A stretch of 64,000 bases of DNA. Origin: Zea mays. Its lineage: Eukaryota; Streptophyta; Magnoliopsida; Poales; Poaceae. The notes beneath the pieces were generated by a model that worked only from the letters and a program-made list of their open reading frames with translations, was not told the DNA's origin and did not search any database. Position numbers and translations under genes: made by a program. Where the stretch lies: assembly GCF_902167145.1 (NCBI RefSeq), contig NC_050104.1, forward strand, positions 95,243,849 through 95,307,848, written 5' to 3'. Positions within the stretch are counted from its first letter, which is position 1, and each line of letters begins with the position of its first letter. Below are positions 1 to 11,250 of the stretch, one piece after another.

Positions 1-29
1 CTATTCACCCCCCCTCTAGGCGACTTTCA
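1..29 (+). repeat. 3' end of the 5' LTR of element A
   Basis: The first 29 bases match the last bases of the 3' LTR (16622-16650), including the CCCCTCTAGGCGACTTTCA end. The next base already belongs to the interior of gag. The primer-binding site and gag N-terminus that should follow are missing. Confidence 0.85.
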
Positions 30-1321
30 GCGGCGATGCCCACGTATGTCGGGAATGGGACTCCGACGAGAGCTCCACCGACTCCTCCGACGAGGATGCA
101 ACCAACATCGTCGTCAACAAAGGCCTCCTCTTCCCCACCGTCGGCCACAAATGCTTCATGGCAAAGGACGACAAAAAGAAGAAGGTACAGCCTAGAACCA
201 CCCCCAAGTATACTACATCTAGTGATGATGAAGATGATCTGCTTACCCTTTTTGCCAACCTTAACATGCAACAAAAGGAAAAATTAAATGAATTGATAGG
301 AGCCATTCATGAGAAGGATGAACTTTTGGATAGCCAAGAGGAATTACTTATTAAAGAAAACAAGAAGCATGTTAAAAGTAAAAAATGCTTATTCTTGGGA
401 AGTAGAGAAAAATGAAAACTTGACTAAGGAGCTTAGCATTTGCCATGATTCAATTACCAATCTTAGAAATGAAAATGCTAGTTTAAATGCTAAGGTTGAT
501 AAATTGAATGAATCAATTTCTAGCCTTTGGACCAAAAATGCTAGCTTAATTTCCAAGGCTAAAGAATTAAATGTTTGCAATGATTCTATTTCCTGTCTTA
601 GAAATGAGAATGCCATATTACATGCTAAGATAGATGAATTAAATGTTTGCAAACCCTCTACATCCACTGTTGAACATATTTCTATTTGTACTAGATGTAG
701 AGATATTAATGTTGATGCTATAAATGATCACCTTGCTTTAATTAAACAACAAAATGATCATATAGCTCAATTAACTGCTAAAATTAGTGAGCATGAAATT
801 GAAAATGAGAAATTTAAATTTGCTAGGAGCATGCTCTATAGTGGGAGACGCCCTGGCATTAAGGATGGCATTGGTTTCCAACAGGGAAGCAATGTTAAGC
901 TTAATGTCCTTAAAGATTGTCTAATTTTGTAAAGGGCAAGGCACCCATGGTTCAGGATAATGAGGGCTATATTTTATATCCTGCTAATTATCGTGAGCAC
1001 AAGATTAGGATAATTCATCATAAGAAATCTGATTCTGTTTCTCACCATGCTTTTATGTATAAGAATGAGGCATCTAGCTCTAGGCATTCTACACATGTTA
1101 AAATGCCTAAAAAGAAAACTCCTACTACATCAAATGAGCCTAACATTTCATTTAAGACTTTTGATGCATCTTACGTTTTAACTAACAAATCAGGCAAAAT
1201 AGTTGCCAAATATGTTGGGGGCAAACACAAGGGCTCTAAGACTTGTGTTTGGGTACCCAAGGTGCTTGTTTCTAACGTGAAAGGACCCAAAACTATTTGG
1301 GTACCTAAGAATAAGGCCTAA
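30..1321 (+). pseudogene. gag: Sirevirus gag, N-terminally deleted and frameshifted
   Basis: This is the C-terminal half of a Sirevirus gag. It starts inside the acidic Asp/Ser-rich linker that follows the CCHC knuckle. Asn/Leu/Lys-rich coiled-coil heptads follow at about 240-830, and a conserved tail ends at a TAA (1319-1321). Reading is broken near 370-395 by one extra base in an A-rich run and again near 905-930. The pieces 158-415, about 380-932 and 917-1321 together cover the region. The capsid part and zinc knuckle are absent because the LTR end joins directly to the linker. In this group gag normally ends at a stop just before pol, as here. No function is expected. Confidence 0.85.
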
Positions 1322-1327
1322 ATTGTT

Positions 1328-3633
1328 TTGCAGGTATATGCATCCAAGGGCTCAAGTTGGATAGTTGATAGCGGATGCACAAACCACATGACAGGGGAGA
1401 AAAGGATGTTCTCCTCCTACGAGAAAAACGAAGATCCCCAAAGAGCTATCACATTCGGGGATGGAAATCAAGGTTTGGTCAAAGGACTTGGTAAAATTGC
1501 TATATCACCTGACCATTCTATTTCCAATGTTTTTCTTGTAGATTCTTTAGATTACAATTTGCTTTCTGTTTCTCAATTATGCAAAATGGGCTACAACTGT
1601 CTTTTTACAGATGTAGGTGTTACTGTCTTTAGAAGAAGTGATGGTTCAATAGCATTTAAGGGAGTGTTACAGGGTCAGCTATATTTAGTTGATTTTACTG
1701 AGAACACAGCTGAACTCAACACTTGTTTAATTGCTAAGACTAATATGGGTTGGCTCTGGCATCGCCGACTAGCCCATATTGGAATGAAGAATCTTCACAA
1801 GCTTCTAAAGGGAGAACACATTTTGGGACTAACAAATGTTCATTTTGAGAATGACAGGGTTTGTAGCGCATGTCAAGCAGGAAAGCAAGTTGGTGCACAT
1901 CATCCACACAAGAACATAATGACAACGGACAGGCCACTGGAACTACTCCACATGAATCTATTCAGCCCGATAGCTTACATAAGCATCCGTGGGAGTAAGT
2001 ACTGTCTAGTAATTGTGGATGACTATTCTCGCTTCACTTGGGTATTCTTTTTGCAGGAAAAATCACAAACCCAAGAGACCTTAAAGGGATTCTTGAGACA
2101 GGCTCAAAATGAGTTCGGATTCAGGATCAAAAAGATAATGGGACGGAGTTCAAGAACTCTCAAATTGAAGGCTTTCTTGAGGATGAGCGCATCAAGCATG
2201 AGTTCTCTTCTCCCTACACACCTCAACAAAATGGTGTAGTGGAGAGGAAGAATATAACTCTACTGGACATGGCGAGGACCATGCTTGATGAGTACAAGAC
2301 GTCGGACCGGTTTTGGGATGAGGCGATTAACACCACCTGCTACTCCATCAATCGACTCTACCTTCACCGAATCCTCAAGAAGACATCTTATAAACTCCTG
2401 ACCGGTAAAAAGCCCAATGTTTCATATTTTAGAGTCTTTGGTAGCAAATGCTTTATTCTTGTTAAAAGAGGACGAAAATCTAAATTTGCTCCTAAGGCTG
2501 TAGAAGGCTTTTTACTAGGATATGACTCAAACACAAGGGCATATAGAGTCTTCAACAAATCCACTGGATTAGTTGAGGTTTCTTGTGACATTGTGTTTGA
2601 TGAGACTAATGGCTCCCAAATGGAGCAAGTTGATCTTGATGAACTAGATAATGAAGAGGCTCCATGCGTCGCGCTAAGGAACATGTCCATTGGGGATGTG
2701 TATCCTAAGGAATTCGAAGAGCCTACACAAGCACAAGATCAACCGTCATCTTCCATGCAAGCATCTCCACCAACTCAAGATGAGGAACAGGCTCAAGATG
2801 ATATTGATGAAGATCAAGAGGATGAGCCACCTCAAGAGGAGGACAATGGTCAAGGGGGAGATGAAGACAAGGAAGATGAGCAAGAGATACAGGGCCAAAG
2901 GCCGCCACACCCAAGATTCCACCAAGCAATTCAACGAGATCACCCCGTCAACTCCATCCTCGGTGACATTCATAAGGGGGTAACCACTAGATCTCGAGTT
3001 GCACATTTCTGTGGACATTACTCTTTTGTGTCCTCTATTGAGCCATACAGGGTGGAGGATGCACTAAGAGATTCAGATTGGGTGCTAGCAATGCAAGAGG
3101 AGCTCAACAACTTCACGAGGAATGAGGTATGGCATTTAGTTCCACGTCCTAACCAAAATGTTGTAGGTACCAAATGGGTATTCCGCAACAAGCTAGATGA
3201 GCATGGTGTGGTGACAAGAAACAAAGCCCAACTTGTGGCCAAAGGTTATTCACAAGTCGAAGGTTTGGATTTCGGTGAAACTTATGCACCCGTAGCTAGG
3301 CTTGAGTCAATTTGCATATTACTTGCCTATGCTACTTTCCATGGCTTTAAGCTTTATCAAATGGACGTGAAAAGTGCCTTCCTCAATGGACCAATCAAGG
3401 AAGAAGTCTATGTTGAGCAACCTCCCGGCTTTGAAGATAGTGAGTACCCTAACCATGTCTATAAACTCTCAAAGGCGCTTTATGGGCTCAAGCAAGCCCC
3501 AAGAGCATGGTATGAATGCCTGCGAGATTTCCTTATCACTAATGGTTTCAAAGTCGATAAAGCCGATCCTACTCTCTTTACTAAAACCATTGCAAAAGAT
3601 TTGTTTGTATGCCAAATTTATGTTGATGATATA
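1328..3633 (+). pseudogene. pol: Sirevirus pol, block 1: protease, integrase, N-terminal RT
   Basis: Begins with the aspartic protease (active site DSGCTNHM, about 1370). The GAG-pre-integrase zinc segment follows (WHRRLAHIGMKNLHKL, about 1757) with CSACQAGK near 1868. The integrase core is next (VDDYSRF near 2017, NGVVERKN near 2233). A loss of bases near 2135-2150, around the middle catalytic Asp, shifts the frame between 1328-2239 and 2239-3669. An acidic, Gln-rich linker (about 2600-2930) leads to the copia RT ([29 protein letters not shown], then YVDD at 3621). It is cut right after the catalytic YVDD by insertion B. Pol resumes at 5583. Confidence 0.9.
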
Positions 3634-3639
3634 TGTTGG

Positions 3640-4825
3640 CCCTTGTCTTCACCACAGAATAGGCAGTAAATTTTTCTTGGCTGATCCCCAAATCTTCCCC
3701 CGAAGCCCCTGGCGCCTCTGCCCCTTGGCGCTGGTGGCCGGAAAGAGCTTTGCTGCTGCCCGAAGCTTGCGAGGAGTATTGTGGCCTTTGCTGTTGACTC
3801 CCTCTATCATCAGTTTGAGTAGAATTGTGAATTGACCTGACGTGCCTTGGATGGAATCTGCCTCCGAAGCCCCTGGTCATTTCAGAGAACCTGAATGCTT
3901 CCTCCCTTCTTTGGCGAAAGTCATTGTCAGCTCAAATATACTCGTCCATCTTCTGGAGCAGCTTCTCCAAAGTTTGAGGAGGCTTCCTGGCAAAGTATTG
4001 AGCTGAAGGTCCCGGCCAAAGTCCCTTAATCATGGCCTCAATGACAATTTCATTGGGCACTATTGGCGCCTGTGCCCTCAGACACAGGAACCTTCGGACA
4101 TACGCCTGAAGGTACTCTTCGTGGTCCTGGGTGCACTGGAATAAGGCTTGAGCAGTGACCGGCTTCGTCTGAAAGCCTTGGAAGCTGGTTATCAACATGT
4201 CCTTCAGCTTCTGCCATGAAGTGATTGTTCCTGGCCGAAGAGAAGAGTACCAGGTTTGTGCAACACTCTTGACGGCCATGACGAAGGACTTTGCCATGAC
4301 TGCAGTATTGCCACCATACGAAGATATGGTTGCTTCATAGCTCATCAAGAATTGCTTCGGTTCTGAATGACCGTCGTACATGGGGAGCTGGGGGGGCTTG
4401 TAAGACTGGGGCCATGGTGTAGCCTGCAGTTCTGTTGACAGAGGAGAAGCATCATCAAAAGCAAAATTTCCATGATGGAAATCTTCATACTAGTCGTCCT
4501 CATTGTAGAAGCCCTCCTGATGAAGCTCTCTGCGCGGAAGCCTTCGGTTCTGGTCATCTTGAGCAAGATGACGAACTTCTTCCGAAGCTTCATCTATCTG
4601 CCTCTGTAGGTCAGCTAGACGAGCCATCTTTTCTTTCTTTCGTTGAACCTGTTGATGGAGCATCTCCATGTTTTGGATTTCTTGATCCAAGTCGTCCTCC
4701 GGAGGCGTTGTACTGGCGGCCTTCCTCTTCTGGCTTCGGGCCTCCCTAAGAGAAAGGACATCCTGATTGGGATCCAGCGGCTGCAGGGTGGCAGCCCCTG
4801 TGGCTGAAGCTTTCTTTGGCGGCAT
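3640..4825 (-). pseudogene. gag: Gypsy gag of element B, truncated at the zinc knuckle
   Basis: Reads on the minus strand from ATG 4825 (MPPKKASATG). A charged N-terminus with a Gln/Glu/Lys coiled coil is followed by an in-frame TAG near 4488. The retrotransposon gag domain comes next (MYDGHSEPKQF near 4381; WYSSLRPGTITSWQKL; QDHEEYLQAYVRRF), with an Arg/Gly-rich tail. The last recognisable part is the start of a zinc knuckle ([10 protein letters not shown], about 3640-3670), where the element breaks off. The stop and the lost knuckle make it a pseudogene. The homologous gag in E is at 12382-13786. Confidence 0.8.
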
Positions 4826-4877
4826 GACGAAGGTGATGCTTGCCGAAGGTGTTCAAAACTCAAAAAATGGACGTGAG

Positions 4878-4898
4878 TTCACCGGAGGTGGGCGCCAA
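4878..4898 (-). other. Primer-binding-site region of element B
   Basis: Directly next to the LTR, the minus strand reads TTGGCGCCCACCTCCGGTG, a TGGCGCC-type site like the PBS of many plant gypsy elements. The same sequence borders the E LTR (13825-13845). The tRNA was not identified. Confidence 0.55.
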
Positions 4899-5577
4899 TG
4901 TTGGGGACTTGTTCTCAAATGCTTCAGGTTAAGAACAAGGCAACATAAAAAGTGTTAAATGTAAACGTCCTTCGTCCTTAAAGACATTATGTCCCTTTGG
5001 ATATAATGAATTCTGGACGAAGGTTACGAAGGAAAAGACCTTCGTAAGTTCGATAAATGATGAAGAAGAACACATATATGAAATACGAATAATAATACAG
5101 ATACTATCATCAACTTATTTTTATTATCAAATTCGTAACAACAAATTATAAATGTACCTTCGAGTTGATGAAAAGTAAAGGTGCAAGCGTGATGCAAAAA
5201 AGCGAATGACAAGTCAGCGTGAACAGTACGTGAGTACTATTCATCTATTTATAGGCGCGGGACGCAGCCCGTGTAGAATTACATTAATGCCCTTTACATT
5301 TATCAATAACTCTATAATAATTCTTCGAGGTCTAATTTGGCTTTTCATTTTTAAGTCGGTTCCTCTTTTCTGCTGTCATACCGAAGTTTTTCTGCACATA
5401 GCTTCGTGACTATTTTATCCTTCGTCATGATCGCCTTCCGTCCCGCTCAAGCTTCGTCTTGACCAGACACTTGTATGCCCGTAACCTGATTCCGAAGATA
5501 CCTGTTCACATATTTCACTTGGAAAACATTGTCAAATCATGTTTTTGAGGACCTTCGGAAGCCGAAGGCCCCCAACA
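4899..5577 (-). repeat. 5' LTR of element B
   Basis: 679 bp, from TGTTGGGGAC to CCCCCAACA, with inverted ends. On the minus strand a TATAAATA box lies at 5253-5246, with GC-rich sequence and short CCTTCGG/CCGAAGG palindromes upstream near the LTR start. It is similar along its length to both E LTRs, so B and E belong to one family. Confidence 0.85.
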
Positions 5578-5582
5578 ATATC

Positions 5583-6392
5583 ATATTTGGGTCTACTAAC
5601 AAATCTACTTGTGAAGAGTTTAGTAGGATCATGATTTAGAAATTCGAGATGTCTATGATGGGGAAGTTGAAGTATTTCCTAGGATTTCAAGTCAAGCAAC
5701 TCTAAGAAGGCACCTTCATCAGCCAAACAAAGTACATTCAAGACATTCTTAACAAGTTTGGAATGAAGGATGCCAAAGCCATCAAGACACCTATGGGAAC
5801 CAATGGGCATCTCGACCTCGACACGGGAGGTAAATCCGTAGATCAAAAGGTATACCGGTCGATGATAGGATCTTTACTCTATTTATGTGCATCTCGACCG
5901 GATATTATGGTTTCCGCATGCATGTGTGCAAGGTTCCAAGCCGATCCTAAGGAAGTTCACCTTAGGGTCGTGAAAAGAATCATGAGATATTTAGTTTATA
6001 CTCCTAAGTTTGGACTTTGGTACCCCAAGGGATCCACTTTTGATTTAATATGATATTCAGATGCTGATTGGGCAGGGTGTAAAATTGATAGGAAGAGCAC
6101 ATCAGGGACTTGTCAGTTTCTGGGACGATCCCTGGTGTCTTGGGCTTCAAAGAAACAAAACTTAGTAGCTCTTTCTACCGCCGAAGCCGAGTACATTGCC
6201 ACATGCCATTGCTATGCGCAATTACTTTGGATGAGGCAAACCCTCAGGGACTATGGCTACAAATTGAGCAAAGTCCCTCTCCTATGTGACAATGAGAGTG
6301 CAATCCGCATGGCGGATAATCCCGTTGAACACAGCCGCACTAAGCACATAGACATTCGGTATCACTTTTTGAGGGTTCACCAACAAAGGGGG
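5583..6392 (+). pseudogene. pol: Sirevirus pol, block 2: RT C-terminus and RNase H
   Basis: Continues pol right after B, starting with the residues that follow YVDD. It covers the RT thumb (KYFLGFQVKQL near 5675) and the connection (MIGSLLYLCASRPDI near 5860). RNase H follows (DADWAGC near 6061, STAEAEYIA near 6175, DNESAIRMADNPVEH near 6290). In-frame stops at 5634 (TAG) and 6051 (TGA) and a stop near 5701 interrupt it. It is cut at 6392 by insertion E inside the QQ-K-G segment after the last RNase H motif. The remaining codons are at 14522. Confidence 0.88.
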
Positions 6393-7731
6393 TGTTGGGG
6401 ACTTGGTTGTGGCAGAACCTCCCAAGTTATTGAGCCCACATGCACCTGCCCTTGTCTCAAAGACCTCAGACGGCTATGCATGTGCACCAAATAACTCAAC
6501 AGGATCCGTCCGGGTGCCCCAAGGACCCCGGATAAACCACTAACAACCAGGATCGCAGGATTAAATAAACACAAATCACACACCTACAATTTGCAGCGGA
6601 AATCTTATTACCAAATTATACAAGTTACATCAAATTTTACCTTATGTTTATCGGAGTGATTACAATAGTGATTCAAAGAAATAAACTTTGAAATGTTATA
6701 AATTATTTATAAGTTTGAAATATATGCTAGCTCAAGTGACCATCCTCAATAAGAAGTATAGAAGAGATACTTAGACTTATAAGAAGGCCGAGCCCACCGA
6801 CACTTAACACCATCAACAGCAGCACAAAACTATAACCTGAAAAACAACAGGGAATAAAACCCTGAGTACACAATTACTCAGCAAAACTTACCCGACTAAA
6901 GAAAAGACTCTCAAGGATATGCTGGCTGATTAGGAATCAAGCTAAGGCTTACCAAATTTCAAAGACTCATTTTGCAGAAGAGCTTACTAGTATTGAATCC
7001 TTATGCCAAAATTTTACTTCACAAGTTAAGTACTTTTACTGAATCTAGATTTGCCTAATCTAGACCAGGACTTTCTCAAATGCTATGAATTAAGAACAAG
7101 GCAACACAAAATGTTAAATGTTAATGTCTTTTGTCCTTCGAAGCATTATTTCCCTTAGGATATAATGATCTTCAGACGAAGGTTATGAAGGACATACCTT
7201 CATCAATGCGATATATGCTAATAAAAGAAGAAGCATATGAAATATAAGAGGCAAGATAAGCAATCACATTACATTATTAATTCATTATCATTATATTGTT
7301 CTGAAAAGACAAAGACAATATTAAATTACAGATGTACCTTTGACTCGATAGAAGGCAAAAAGTACAAGCATGACGCAAAAGCCAGTACTAGTTAGTGTGA
7401 ACAGTACGGGGGTACTGTTCACCTATTTATAGGCACAGGACACAGCCTGTGAGAAATTACAGTCATGCCCTTTACATTTACTATTGACTTATAGAAAAAA
7501 TCTATGAGGACTAGATAGCCTTTTCCCCTTTAAGTCGGTTCCTTTTTCCGCGATTGAGCTGAAGCTCCCTTGCGCATAGCTTCGGAGCAACGACAACCTT
7601 CGTCATGATCATGCTCTTCTCATCGTGTATGCTTTTAACCTGAATCCGAAGATACCTGTCCATAAGCCATGCTTGGAAGACATTGTTAAATTATGTTTTT
7701 TAGGACCTTCGAAGGACGAAGGCCCCCAATA
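6393..7731 (-). repeat. 3' LTR of element E, interrupted by a 0.66-kb insertion
   Basis: Starts TGTTGGGGACTT, is interrupted at about 6406, resumes at about 7066 with TCTCAAATGCTATG, and ends CCCCCAATA at 7731. Without the insert it matches the 671-bp LTR at 13846-14516 with few differences. Both LTRs share the unusual AATA end in place of AACA. TATA box on minus at 7431-7424. Confidence 0.85.
6405..7067. mobile_element. Insertion in the E 3' LTR, probable LTR fragment of a Del/Tekay-type element
   Basis: About 660 bp with no counterpart in the other E LTR. It starts near TGTGGCAGAACCTCCC and ends near ATCTAGACCA. GACTT occurs on both sides (about 6402-6406 and 7061-7067), a possible TSD, although two LTR bases are missing on the right. 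The phrases AACCCTGAGTACAC and CAAAACTTACCCGAC resemble LTR stretches of grass chromoviruses, probably in reverse. No coding capacity. Confidence 0.5.
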
Positions 7732-7746
7732 GTAGCCCCTCACAGT
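7732..7746 (-). other. Polypurine tract of element E
   Basis: On the minus strand ACTGTGAGGGGCTAC lies directly before the 3' LTR. Element F has the same arrangement and the same GGGGCTAC core at 33736. Confidence 0.6.
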
Positions 7747-7885
7747 ATTAATTTGCTTAAGATAACGAATTCAGACTGCAACATGGACGAAGGCCTTAAG
7801 CCGAAGGTCCAAAAAACACCTTCCCTTTGCTAGAATAGCAACAGACAATGACAGACGGGACCCTCCAATTTGGAGCGTGCCGAGC

Positions 7886-7895
7886 GTATAAATAA
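7886..7895 (+). promoter_or_regulatory. TATA box of the opposite-strand gene in E
   Basis: GTATAAATAA lies 155 bp inside the 3' LTR and about 160 bp before the ATG at 8046. It is on the strand opposite to gag, so it would drive the passenger gene. Confidence 0.5.
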
Positions 7896-8045
7896 GAACT
7901 CGCACAAACCACATTTGGTACGCTGCTTGTGCCATTTGCTTTGTTTTCTCAATTTTATAGCTCTTGCTCACCAACGCTTGCTAGTTTCTCAAGCTTCCTG
8001 AGCTTCGGTTTAAAAGACACATTTTTGTCATTTCCGAAGGAAAGA

Positions 8046-11000
8046 ATGTCTCAGGACAAGAAGGTTGCTGCTGAGACGAAGCTAACTGAAGAGGAGAAGC
8101 TCTTTGAGGAAAAGAAGGCTGCAAATCCTTACATAGCTGGGTTTATCGAGTCAATGGCAAAATCAAATACAGAGAAGATTACTAAGGAAATACTGGAAGG
8201 CCTGTCTGAAGATACCGGTGACAGTGATGATTATGATGCTGAAAGCGGGGGAGAAGATTCTGAGGATCGGCCGTGGAGGTCGAGTCATACAATTTTTGGG
8301 AAATCAACAATTAAACAGAGTCATCTTGACAATATGAGAGGAAGGTACTTTCGGGATATGTCTATTGTGAGAGTTGGTGGAGACAACAACGTCCCTACTC
8401 CCGAGGAAGACGAAGTTGTGATTTACCGAAGTTTCTTCAAAGCTGGGCTTCGGTTTCCATTGAGCAGGTTTGTGGTCAAAGTGTTGAAAATTTATCAGAT
8501 TTACCTTCATCAGAAAACCCCCGAAGCTATTATTAGAATGAAGATTTTTGTTTGGGCTGTGAGAAGCCAGGGACTGGAGCCAAGCGCAAAATGCTTTTGC
8601 AGTATGCACGAGCTTGTATACGAGACGAAGGCCATGGGCAAAGAACAATATCATAACAATTTTGGCTGTTATGGATTTATCGCCCGTCCCAACGCAAGCT
8701 ACCCAGTGCCAACATTCCGGAAAAGGTGGTTCGGGCCTGGATGGAGGAATGGTTTTACGTGAAGAATGACTTAAAGGCAAGAGAAGATATTAAGCGGGTT
8801 ATTATGCGCCCCATTTGGTCCCGCTTCGGCCTCCGAAGGCCGAAGGATGAAATTGACGAAGCCGCCGAAGCATGTCAGAAGGCATTTGGTACTGTCAGCT
8901 TCTTTATTGGTACGAGAGATTTGGTTTAAGAGCACATAGCATACAGAGTATGGCCGCTTATAGAGAGATGGGAAATGCCGAAGGAGACCATCACTGAATC
9001 TAGTGAAGGTGAACTGGTCCGGCTGAAGTACACATTCAGATATGGGGATAAATTCGATGAACCAAACAATGACTGGCTAAAATGCATCGAAGTTACAAGT
9101 GATAAACTGCTTGGATCATATTCCAAGGCGGAAGACAATGCATTATCCACAGCCTTCGGAGGCCAGGGAAAAAAGAGATTGAACAGAGTTTTTGATTCCA
9201 TTGGTTTCGTCTACCCCGACTACCGCTATCCACTGCGAGGTCAAGGAAAGAAGAGGAAAAATGCTACTTCGGCCACTCCAGACGAGCCTGCGCCGAAGGG
9301 CAAAAAGTTAAAAGTCCTTACCCACCGGCCACGCTATATTGAACCGCCCATGGTGCCTGAGTTTGGTGGGGAGGCTTCTTCAGCTGCTGAACCAAGAGAA
9401 CCCATTCCTCCTACGCAGAAGGCTGAAGAGCCGGCTATAATGCCGAAGGCACCTTTGGTTGATCTAGCTGAGTCGAAGACTGATAAGGATAAGGCTAATG
9501 AGTCAAATATTGGAGAAACAAAAGTGCTAGAAATTTTAAGCTCTTCATCAGAAGTAACAGCGTCGAAGGCACAAAAAAGTTCTGCCGCAACTCCCAAGAG
9601 GAGAAGGATGGCTAATGTGCTAGATGTGTTAGAAACGATAAAGACTTTGAACTCTACTCCTTCAAGGAAAACTGCCAAAGCCTCGAAATCACAAACCGAA
9701 GCTGAAACAAAGCCGACCGAAATTGAAGCTGCAGTAATCCAAGCTGGTATCGAAGCTGGGCCTTCAGAGCCCGCTGAGAAAAAGCCTGCGGAAATTGAAG
9801 AAAAGGCAACAGAAGAAAAGGCCACAGAGCAAATTTCGCCTAAAAAGGTTGCCACTCCTGCTCCCGAAGCTTTAAAAGAGAGCATTGATTACATCATCCG
9901 CCATGCTTCAGGAAAGGGGCTCTCTAAGGAAGAAGAATGAGAAGCTCAACATTATGCCCAAAAATTGAAATACCCGAAGGGGGCATTAGTGTTTATTGGC
10001 AGCGAGGAGGAATATTTTTTGTACTGTCTCCCGGATAGTAAAGAGATATCCGTGTGCCGGGAGATGGGTAGAAGCTTCGGATTTCCGAAGCTGGAAGATG
10101 GCCTTTCAATACTATCAAAGTATGAACTGGCTGACAGCTAAGCATATAATAGCATAAAGGTATAAAAGTCAATTTTGTATTTGAAAACAAATTACTTCAT
10201 TTGTTTATACTTAATCTTCTCCTCCTCTTGCAGGGCTTAATCCTTAGCAATGCCCTTAGAGCACAGAAAAACATTGAAGATGAAGGGTATACAATGGCTC
10301 TGAACAACCTTCGTTCAGAGGTGATTGAACTAAGGAACGAAGGCCTTGAAAAAGACAAGATATTAATTTCATTGGTAAACAAAGTAAAAGAAGACGAAGC
10401 TAGCTCCAAAGCTCAAGTTGAGGTCCAAAAGAATGAGATCGAAAACCTTCGGAAACAATTAGCAGAGGCCAAAGAAAAATGCTATCGCAGAAGCTAACCG
10501 AGAGGCCAGTGAATATTGGAAAAACTATTTAGAAAAAACAGTTGAAGAACTTCGCGCCTCCAAGGACAGATGTTTTGAAAAATATTTGGGCTGCGTGGAG
10601 AAGATAAAGGCTAGCTTCGCCAATGTGGGCGCCTATTCAAACGAAGATAACTTCATATGAGGCGACCCTGAGGGTGTTATCGAGTGGATCAGTGGAGAAG
10701 CCGAAGCTTTTGAGGAAATTTTAAGTGATCATGGGGATGTCTGCGCGTTCTCTGGTGCGAGAGGAGTTTCAGCCATCTTGGAGAAGGCGGGTTGCAATCA
10801 TGTTAAAACCTTGGCCCAGGCCGAAGCTACCCTCTCCGTGGATGACACAAAGGATCCCTCGGCCGAAGCAAGTTTAATGGGCGGCAAATTTTTCACTGAC
10901 ATCTGGGAAAATGGCGGCCGAGAAATGGCTCACGAAATAATGAAGAAAAGCGAAAAAGATATTCTTGACGCTCGAGAAGCAGCAAAAAAGCTGAGGAAGC

Positions 11001-11250
11001 TGCAGAACGCGAGAGACGGATAGGTATCGTTTAATGGCTTTTAGCTTGGTCGTTTGTTTTCGTAGCTTCGAGCTAATTGATTTTTTCTATCGCAGCTGAA
11101 TTACCTCCTCCACCGGAGCCGTTCGACCCCCTGGCCGACCCAGAAACGAAGAAAGCAATAGAAATTATCAACATAGCCGAATCTATTGTTGACGAAGTCG
11201 TTAACAAATTGCTTAACGAAATTGCGGAGAAGGTTCTGAAGGAAGAATAG
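8046..11250 (+). pseudogene. Opposite-strand passenger gene of E (Transposase_28-like), spliced, decayed
   Basis: Runs convergently toward gag. Exon 1 from ATG 8046 codes a charged start, then an acidic stretch. A segment resembling the Pfam 'putative gypsy type transposon' (Transposase_28) domain follows (FFKAGLRFPLSRFVVKVL near 8435; NNFGCYGFIARP near 8656). Next come a Lys/Ala/Glu-rich linker and FDSIGFVYPDYRYP near 9189. A probable intron ends at TTGCAG 10233; exon 2 (from 10234) is coiled-coil. A second intron (GTATCG 11024 to CGCAG 11095) leads to exon 3 (11096-11250), ending TAG. Frameshifts near 8720 and 10480 and in-frame stops near 8927, 9938, 10139 and 10658 show decay. The role is unknown; F and H carry related genes. 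Confidence 0.7.

Larger units (their letters stand above)
3634..5577 (-). mobile_element. Gag-only gypsy element B (Zeon/cinful-like), one LTR almost wholly lost
   Basis: The insertion lies inside the RT YVDD motif of element A. Its ends are TGTTGG and CCCAACA. The flanks ATATA (3629-3633) and ATATC (5578-5582) are a 5-bp TSD with one mismatch; removing the insert restores the RT reading. On the minus strand the order is 5' LTR (5577-4899), PBS region, gag up to the zinc knuckle, then directly the last 6-8 bases expected of a 3' LTR. Everything after the knuckle and nearly the whole 3' LTR are missing. LTR and gag are close to those of element E. Confidence 0.8.

Noticed and set aside
9334..9885. 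183-codon minus-strand frame
   Set aside because: Shadow of the Lys/Ala/Glu-rich linker of the E passenger gene.
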